Part shown: positions 28,714-33,834 of the stretch, piece by piece
How the letters are laid out: every line of letters begins with the position of its first letter
Position numbering within the stretch: the first letter of the stretch is position 1
Assembly (NCBI GenBank): GCA_023247255.1
Contig: JAHFGV010000002.1
Location: 1-33,834, forward strand
Direction: 5' to 3'
DNA length: 33,834 nucleotides
Origin: Candidatus Omnitrophota bacterium
Lineage (GTDB): Bacteria > Omnitrophota > Gorgyraeia > Aquiviventales > Aquiviventaceae
Position numbers and translations under genes: made by a program
The notes under the pieces: generated by a model
Seen by the model: the letters and a program-made list of their open reading frames with translations, nothing else
What the model was told of the DNA's origin: nothing
Databases searched by the model: none

Positions 28714-30390
28714 ATGAGTCTATTTTCTGTCGCTGTCATCTGCTGTGTTTGCTTGGCCGCCGGTTACTCCCTTTACGGTCGCGTGTTGGCCAAGGCCTTT
28801 GATCTGTCCCCCAAACGAATCACCCCGGCTTGCTCCATGACCGACGGGGTGGATTACGTTCCGGCCAAGGCGCCCTTTTTGCTCAGCCAACATTTTTCCG
28901 CGATTGCTGCAGCCGGGCCGATTGTGGGACCGATTTTGGCTGGATTGTGGTTCGGTTGGCTGCCCACCTTGCTATGGATCGTCGCAGGGGCGATCTTCAT
29001 CGGGGCCTTGCACGATTTTTCCAGCCTGGTGGGTTCGGTCCGGCACAAGTCCCGTTCCATTGTTGAGATCGTTCGTGAAGAGTTGGGACCCAAAGCGCAT
29101 CTGTTCTTCATGATCTTTGTGTGGCTCTCGCTGATCTATGTCATCATCGCGTTTACGGACCTGACGAGTAGTTCTTTCGTGGAACCGACCTACGGTGCAG
29201 GGGTGGCGAGCTCTTCGGTGTTGTATTTGATCGCGGCGTTACTCATGGGCTTGTGTCTTTCCAAGTTTCGCATGCCTTTGTGGTTTGCCAGTTGTCTCTT
29301 TGTTCCTTTGGTTGGTGGCATCATTAGCTGGGGACAGGCGGCTCCGATTAGTCTGGGTCCCATTGGCCCTGTGCAACCCCAACAGGTGTGGAATGGTATT
29401 ATCCTCATCTATTGCTTCATCGCTTCGATCCTTCCAGTGGGGCTGTTGTTGCAGCCGCGGGGGTATTTGGGTGGCTTCTTCCTCTATGTCGTACTCTTGG
29501 GTGGTGTGTTGGGCGTCATGCTGGGTGGCGATCCGATTCGTTATCCGGCATTTGTCGGATGGACTTCTCCGCGTGGCTTGCCCCTGTTGCCGATGCTTTT
29601 TGTCACGGTAGCTTGCGGAGCCTGTTCCGGTTTTCATGGTATTGTCAGCTCGGGAACCACATCCAAGCAGATCAGCCGTGAGCCTGACTGTCAACCGATC
29701 GGATATGGGGGAATGCTTCTGGAAGGTCTGGTGGCAGTGATCGCACTCTCGACCGTGATGATTCTCGTACCCACAGATGTCATTACGAATCAGTCGCCCG
29801 ATCGAATCTATGCCCATGGGCTGAGCCAGTTTGTCAGCCGTCTGGGCCTGCCGCGAGAGTTTGCCATGTCTTTTGTCTTGCTTGCGTTTACGACCTTTAT
29901 CTACGATACCTTGGACGTAGCCACACGACTCTGCCGGTACCTGTTTCAGGAATTGACCGGATGGCGAGGTCCTTGGGGACGGATCGGAGCTACTCTGTGT
30001 AGTTTGGCCCTGCCGGTTTTGTGTGTGAGTCCAACGATGAAGGATGCCACGGGACAACTCATTCCGGTCTGGAAAGTGTTTTGGACGGTCTTTGGCACGT
30101 CGAATCAACTGCTTGCCGCCTTGACGTTGTTGACCATCACGGTATGGCGCAAGCGCAGTGGAAAATCCTGGTGGTTCATCGCCCTTCCGACGGTGTTCAT
30201 GCTGGTTATGACGTTGTGGTCGCTGGGTCTGATGATTCAGCCGTGGGCCATCGCCCTGGGGCAGGGACGATGGGCTATGGATGGGATCGCTATCGTTGCC
30301 GTCGTTCTGATCGTGCTTGCCTTGCTGGTGCTGACGGAAACGGTCAAAAGCTTTTCACGGGTAAGACATACGGCTGGTATCGCTCGGTGA
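28714..30390 (+). CDS. cstA: CstA family transporter (carbon starvation protein, peptide/pyruvate uptake)
   Basis: An integral membrane protein of 558 residues with about 13-15 hydrophobic segments; E. coli CstA is about 700 residues, so this is the shorter form common in other bacteria. Family features include the N-terminal region with DGVDYVPAKAPFLLSQHF, AAAGPIVGPILAGLWFGWLP, and SLVGSVRHKSRSI. The middle segment has GACSGFHGIVSSGTTSKQI, a diagnostic CstA block. A late ATRLCRYLFQE and FGTSNQLLAALTLL also match. CstA proteins import pyruvate or peptides in other species; the substrate here is not known. The ATG at 28714 is chosen over TTG 28708. Three small genes follow closely and may be co-transcribed. 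Confidence 0.93.
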   Translation: MSLFSVAVICCVCLAAGYSLYGRVLAKAFDLSPKRITPACSMTDGVDYVPAKAPFLLSQHFSAIAAAGPIVGPILAGLWFGWLPTLLWIVAGAIFIGALHDFSSLVGSVRHKSRSIVEIVREELGPKAHLFFMIFVWLSLIYVIIAFTDLTSSSFVEPTYGAGVASSSVLYLIAALLMGLCLSKFRMPLWFASCLFVPLVGGIISWGQAAPISLGPIGPVQPQQVWNGIILIYCFIASILPVGLLLQPRGYLGGFFLYVVLLGGVLGVMLGGDPIRYPAFVGWTSPRGLPLLPMLFVTVACGACSGFHGIVSSGTTSKQISREPDCQPIGYGGMLLEGLVAVIALSTVMILVPTDVITNQSPDRIYAHGLSQFVSRLGLPREFAMSFVLLAFTTFIYDTLDVATRLCRYLFQELTGWRGPWGRIGATLCSLALPVLCVSPTMKDATGQLIPVWKVFWTVFGTSNQLLAALTLLTITVWRKRSGKSWWFIALPTVFMLVMTLWSLGLMIQPWAIALGQGRWAMDGIAIVAVVLIVLALLVLTETVKSFSRVRHTAGIAR

Positions 30391-30452
30391 AGACGAGGGT
30401 TATCAGAGGGGATTGGGGTTTAGGGGAATATGCAGAAGAAACGGATGGAGTG

Positions 30453-30842
30453 ATGAAGCGCAGCATTGAAGTGAAACACGTAGGACCGCGAGGCCAAGTT
30501 TTGAGCCTGCTGGAAGAATTGATGGATCGTTTGGAGGATAAGTTGTCCCATTTTCCGTCGGATGCCGTGTCGTTTCACGTCATGTTCAATGAGAGCGGCA
30601 CCCACAAGCTTTATCGGATATCCCTTTCTTGTCATCTTCCTGGACGGGTAGTGGCTGCCCGCGAGGAAGGGCGGGACGCCGGCACGGTCATCCGGCAGGC
30701 CTTCTACGAACTTCAACGACAGTTGGAAAAACACAAGGCCATTCTCCGGCAGGAACATTTGCGTCGACGACGCGCGCATCGGGTGGATCGTCAGTCAGTA
30801 TCGCGTTTGAGCGAAACACCCTTGGAGGAATCGGATCTATGA
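30453..30842 (+). CDS. Short HPF/RaiA-like ribosome-associated protein
   Basis: A 129-residue protein whose central part HKLYRISLSCHLPGRVVAARE, abbreviated here as YRISLSCHLPGR plus AAREEGRDAG, with the following AFYELQRQLEKHK, resembles the beta-alpha core of HPF/RaiA (sigma-54 modulation) proteins. The C-terminal tail QEHLRRRRAH is strongly basic. It lacks the long HPF C-terminal dimerisation domain. The ATG at 30453 is preceded by GGAG at a very short distance. A GTG at 30387 that overlaps the cstA stop would add 22 residues, but they look unlike the family. The stop overlaps the next ATG. A role in ribosome hibernation is inference from the fold and not certain. Confidence 0.65.
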   Translation: MKRSIEVKHVGPRGQVLSLLEELMDRLEDKLSHFPSDAVSFHVMFNESGTHKLYRISLSCHLPGRVVAAREEGRDAGTVIRQAFYELQRQLEKHKAILRQEHLRRRRAHRVDRQSVSRLSETPLEESDL

Positions 30843-31474
30843 TCGGTGACTGGAAAAAAGCGCGGTGTCTGGGAAATATTGCGCTTCGCCACTGTCCATT
30901 CATTGGGCGAGCCTCGATAATGGGTGTGGCCGTGGTTCTTTCGCTGTCCTGCGGGCTGGTTTGGGCTGAGGATTCTTCTTCGGAGCCACCCAGCGCTGAG
31001 GCGATGGAAGAGATACGGCTTCTAGGGTCTAAGGATTCCTATGAAAGACAGAGGGCTTTCTTGCGTCTGGAAGCGTTACGCGAGCCTGCTACGGCACCCC
31101 TGATCCAGAAATGGGTCACTGACCGGGATCCTTGGATGCGAGCCGGCAGTCTGCGGGCGTTGGCGGCGATTCAGGGTGAGCAGGTAGTGGGTCTATTGCT
31201 TGAGCGTCTAGCCGATGATCGAAATCCGGCTGTCCGTCGCGCTAGCCTTCTAGGTCTGGAAGTCTTCCCATCCAGACGGGATCAAACCCTGCCTGCTTTC
31301 ATCGCTGCTTTGCGGGATCGGAATACCGAGGTGCGCATAACGGCGGTCGATATCGTCAGCCGTATCGATGATCCCAGGGCTCGGGAGGCGATTCTCACAC
31401 GCAGAAAGCGGGAACGCCGTCGGGATGTGCAAAGGGTCTTGGCCGTAGCCGTTCGACGAATCGAGGCACCTTAG
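30839..31474 (+). CDS. Secreted HEAT-repeat protein
   Basis: A 211-residue protein. A hydrophobic stretch GVAVVLSLSCGLVWAEDSSS looks like a signal peptide starting from an internal ATG at 30920; with the first ATG (30839) the peptide would have an unusually long N-region. The mature part has about four HEAT-like repeats of 30-35 residues (EALREPATAPLIQKWVTDRD, GSLRALAAIQGEQVVGLLLE, ASLLGLEVFPSRRDQTLP, AVDIVSRIDDPRAREAIL). These are helical scaffolds for protein binding in the periplasm. The first ATG overlaps the previous stop by 3 nt, which supports co-transcription. Partner unknown. The C-terminus is rich in Arg. Confidence 0.8.
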   Translation: MIGDWKKARCLGNIALRHCPFIGRASIMGVAVVLSLSCGLVWAEDSSSEPPSAEAMEEIRLLGSKDSYERQRAFLRLEALREPATAPLIQKWVTDRDPWMRAGSLRALAAIQGEQVVGLLLERLADDRNPAVRRASLLGLEVFPSRRDQTLPAFIAALRDRNTEVRITAVDIVSRIDDPRAREAILTRRKRERRRDVQRVLAVAVRRIEAP

Positions 31475-31488
31475 AGCCAATCCGATTC

Positions 31489-32553
31489 ATGGAATCCGTC
31501 CTTGAACAACTCGTGAATACCGTAAGAATCCATCGATTGTTTCATGCCAAGGATCGAGTCATGGTAGGTCTCTCCGGAGGTTCTGACTCTGTCGCTTTGC
31601 TGCATCTTCTGGTTCAGCTTCGATCCTCTTGGGGACTGAAGCTATATGCCATCCATGTCGATCATCAGCTGCGTTTGGAATCGTCGAGGGATGCCGAGTG
31701 GGTACGTGCGCTTGCCAAGCAGTTTGACCTTCCTATTTTCATCGAGCGCCAGGATGTGCGCAGGCGTTGCCGCCAGGCTGGCTGGTCTTTGGAGGATGGC
31801 GCGCGCCGGATTCGGTACCAGTGTTTTCTTGAGGCAGCCACGCGGTATTCCACGTCGGTGATTGCCTTGGCGCATACCGCGGATGATCAGGCAGAAACTG
31901 TGCTGATGCGCTTGTTACGGGGTAGCGGACTCACCGGCCTGGGAGGCATTCCTATCAAACGGCTTCTCACAGAGCCTTCGACAAACAGGGACAATGAGTG
32001 GCCAGACCATTCCCAGGGGATGTGGGTGGTGCGTCCCCTGCTTCATGTATGGCGGCGTCAGTTGCTCGATTATCTGTCTCAAGAAGGTTTGGCGTACCGG
32101 GAGGATGCTAGCAATCGCGATCTGCGGTTTGTGAGGAATCGCATTCGCCATCAGCTTCTGCCCATCTTGGAACGGGACTACAATCCGAACGTGAAGGTGG
32201 CCTTGACCCAACTGGCTGAGCAATGCCGCTGCGACTCGAACTATTTGCAAGAATCGGCTCAACGCCAATGGAAGCGGCTGATTGTGTCTGCTAACCTCGA
32301 GCATGTCTGTTTTTCTCTGAAGCGGTTTGCCCGTCAGGGCAAAGCCCTTCAGCGTCAACTGGTCCGTCAGATGATTCAGCGACTCCAAGGGGATTTGCGT
32401 CAGTTTGAATTCAGACACTGGTTGGAGCTGGAACGGCTCTTTACCGAACGGCCACCCGGCACGATTGTGGATTTGCCAGGAGGGCTGCGGTTTTCACGGC
32501 AGCGTGAATGTTTGGTGGCATCCCGCAAAAACCCACCCGGTAAGCAGTTGTAA
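31489..32553 (+). CDS. tilS: tRNA(Ile)-lysidine synthase
   Basis: Modifies C34 of tRNA-Ile(CAU) to lysidine using ATP and lysine, which is essential for AUA decoding. The 354 residues are shorter than E. coli TilS (about 430). The PP-loop is VMVGLSGGSDSVALLHLL, with SGGSDS at residues 29-34, followed by HVDHQLRLESSRDAEWV, ALAHTADDQAETVLMRLLRG, and VVRPLLHVWRRQLLDYLSQE. The Asp-rich NRDLRFVRNRIRHQLLPIL also matches. The C-terminal TilS-C domain appears short or absent. The start follows the HEAT gene by 14 nt. Its neighbour downstream is ftsH, a common bacterial order. Confidence 0.95.
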   Translation: MESVLEQLVNTVRIHRLFHAKDRVMVGLSGGSDSVALLHLLVQLRSSWGLKLYAIHVDHQLRLESSRDAEWVRALAKQFDLPIFIERQDVRRRCRQAGWSLEDGARRIRYQCFLEAATRYSTSVIALAHTADDQAETVLMRLLRGSGLTGLGGIPIKRLLTEPSTNRDNEWPDHSQGMWVVRPLLHVWRRQLLDYLSQEGLAYREDASNRDLRFVRNRIRHQLLPILERDYNPNVKVALTQLAEQCRCDSNYLQESAQRQWKRLIVSANLEHVCFSLKRFARQGKALQRQLVRQMIQRLQGDLRQFEFRHWLELERLFTERPPGTIVDLPGGLRFSRQRECLVASRKNPPGKQL

Positions 32554-32573
32554 GCTTTGCTCCCGTCGGGAAC

Positions 32574-32602
32574 TTGCTCCCCAGGTTGGAACAAGGTATA
32601 CT
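32574..32602 (+). promoter_or_regulatory. Sigma70-type promoter of ftsH
   Basis: TTGCTC (32574-32579), a 17-nt spacer, then TATACT (32597-32602). A leader of about 90 nt would precede the ftsH ATG at 32697. That leader contains two direct copies of AGAGAACAGA near 32674 and 32686 and no obvious ribosome-binding site. Confidence 0.55.
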
Positions 32603-32696
32603 GAACAGCCGCGATTGAGCTAAAGGGAAGCTTGTATTTTCGATCACATAACTCGATAGCCACCTCATAATAGAGAACAGAACAGAGAACAGAAAA

Positions 32697-33834
32697 ATGA
32701 GCACTGCCGATCCGACACGATTAATGCCTCAAACTCCGTCCAAACGTCCAAGCTGGCTGTCCTGGCTTGTGATTGCATTGGGCTTGCTTGTATTCATGCG
32801 CGCCGCTTCGTTCTACGCCAGCCAATGGCATAAGCAAATGACCTACAGTCAGTTCTACCAGCTTCTTAAGAACAATGTGTCCAGTCAGGAGATTCTTGAA
32901 GCCCGTCTGATTGAGGACCGGGTCGAGGGACGACTCAAGGATGGGACAACGTTTTATGTCTACGTTCCTCCTCAGGACATCGAGATGCTGAAACTCTTAC
33001 GGGAGCAGATTCCTGTCGATCCAGCCAAGAATCTTCAGGGCTTCGACGTTCGCCCTCCCCAGACGGGGTTTCTCGGTGTGTTGATCGGGCTTTCCCCTTG
33101 GCTGATTCTGTTCGGTATCATGTGGTTTCTGAGTCGATCGGCTCAGGGTGGGGGAAAGCTTCTGTCTTTCGGCAAGAGTCGCGCCCGTTTGATTACTCCC
33201 GAGGCCAACACGCGTGTGACTTTTGACGATGTCGCAGGCATTGACGAGGCGAAAGAGGAATTGAAAGAAATCATCGAGTTTCTGAAGGATCCGAAGCGAT
33301 TCCAACGGCTCGGGGGCAAGATTCCCAAGGGGGTCTTGCTCATCGGGTTACCGGGTACAGGAAAGACGCTTTTGGCTAAAGCGGTCGCCGGTGAGGCCAA
33401 TGTGCCCTTCTACAGCATCAGCGGATCCGATTTCGTTGAGATGTTCGTGGGTGTCGGTGCCAGCCGCGTTCGTGACTTGTTTGACCAGGCCCGTCGCAAT
33501 GCTCGCCAGGGAGGCAAAGGTGCAATCGTCTTTATTGATGAGATCGATGCGGTGGGTCGACAGCGCTTTGCGGGTATCGGCGGTGGACATGATGAGCGTG
33601 AGCAGACGCTCAACGCCCTACTTGTGGAGATGGATGGGTTTGATACCCAAGAAGGAATTATCCTGATGGCCGCCACCAACCGTCCGGATGTCTTGGATCC
33701 TGCTTTGCTACGACCGGGACGGTTCGATCGACAAGTGGTGATCAGCCTACCGGATCTGACCGGTCGAGAGGCCATACTCAAGGTGCATGTGCGTAAGATT
33801 AAGTTGTCGAAGGAAGTGGATTTGAAGGCGGTCG
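32697..33834 (+). CDS. ftsH: ATP-dependent zinc metalloprotease FtsH (3' partial)
   Basis: Membrane-bound AAA+ protease that degrades misfolded membrane and short-lived proteins. The frame runs off the right edge after 379 codons, so the HEXXH protease part is not visible. Two membrane segments flank a short periplasmic domain (about residues 19-40 and 124-146). The AAA module carries Walker A GLPGTGKT (217-224), where other FtsH proteins have GPPGTGKT, then the pore-loop region [13 protein letters not shown], Walker [14 protein letters not shown], and the second region of homology [20 protein letters not shown] with its arginine finger. The ATG lacks a clear ribosome-binding site, though the promoter candidate at 32574-32602 fits. 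Confidence 0.95.
   Translation, partial: MSTADPTRLMPQTPSKRPSWLSWLVIALGLLVFMRAASFYASQWHKQMTYSQFYQLLKNNVSSQEILEARLIEDRVEGRLKDGTTFYVYVPPQDIEMLKLLREQIPVDPAKNLQGFDVRPPQTGFLGVLIGLSPWLILFGIMWFLSRSAQGGGKLLSFGKSRARLITPEANTRVTFDDVAGIDEAKEELKEIIEFLKDPKRFQRLGGKIPKGVLLIGLPGTGKTLLAKAVAGEANVPFYSISGSDFVEMFVGVGASRVRDLFDQARRNARQGGKGAIVFIDEIDAVGRQRFAGIGGGHDEREQTLNALLVEMDGFDTQEGIILMAATNRPDVLDPALLRPGRFDRQVVISLPDLTGREAILKVHVRKIKLSKEVDLKAV

Noticed and set aside
29239-30108. 289-codon minus-strand open frame opposite cstA
   Set aside because: Antisense to a conserved transporter gene, with a low-complexity polar translation and no motif.
30021-30452. Long in-frame extension of the HPF-like gene into cstA
   Set aside because: The extra residues overlap cstA in another frame and have no family similarity; the ATG at 30453 begins the conserved part.

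Overview
All recognisable genes in this window lie on the plus strand. The coding style is that of a moderately GC-rich, diderm (Gram-negative-type) bacterium: there is a TonB-dependent outer-membrane receptor with a signal peptide, mostly ATG starts, stop/start overlaps, and Shine-Dalgarno sites in some genes. The overall gene style reminds me of Nitrospirota or NC10-type bacteria, but nothing in the sequence proves a taxon, so treat that as a weak guess.

Region 1 (2-11044) is the 3' part of one giant gene for a modular secreted or surface protein. It has Ig, PKD and cadherin-like modules, then 14 tandem IPT/TIG modules, then a gametolysin (M11)-like peptidase fold whose zinc motif is ruined, then more Ig-like modules, and finally a C-terminal module present three times with almost identical DNA. 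Region 2 (11045-14941) is housekeeping: gpsA (possibly leaderless), tRNA-Pro(GGG), hom and thrC. The thrC start may hide a one-base frameshift.

Region 3 (14942-28659) is a cobalamin (B12) island. A perfect -35 box and a cobalamin riboswitch precede cobU-cobT-cobS-cobD-cobQ-cbiB-cobB, which covers a,c-diamidation to nucleotide-loop assembly. A second cobalamin riboswitch starts 10 nt after the cobB stop and precedes btuB. Then follow a secreted DUF4430-like protein, a secreted cupredoxin, a DUF6580-like membrane protein, a BtuF-like protein without a signal peptide, and the corrinoid adenosyltransferase cobO. No BtuC/BtuD permease or ATPase is present, so the btuB-DUF4430-cupredoxin-DUF6580 set is the best candidate here for an undescribed corrinoid import module.

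Region 4 (28660-33834) has cstA, a short HPF/RaiA-like gene, a HEAT-repeat secreted protein, tilS and the 5' two thirds of ftsH, which runs off the right edge.

The junctions of the B12 island carry unusual short palindromic repeats. One family (AGATAGC-type) flanks cobQ-cbiB in opposite orientations and supplies the stop codons of the genes before it. A second 108-nt family flanks the DUF4430-cupredoxin-DUF6580 block as direct copies whose 21-nt centre is inverted between them. A third, REP-like palindrome precedes the BtuF-like gene. No CRISPR array, transposase, integrase, rRNA or phage gene was seen. All calls come from reading the sequence; no database search was made.
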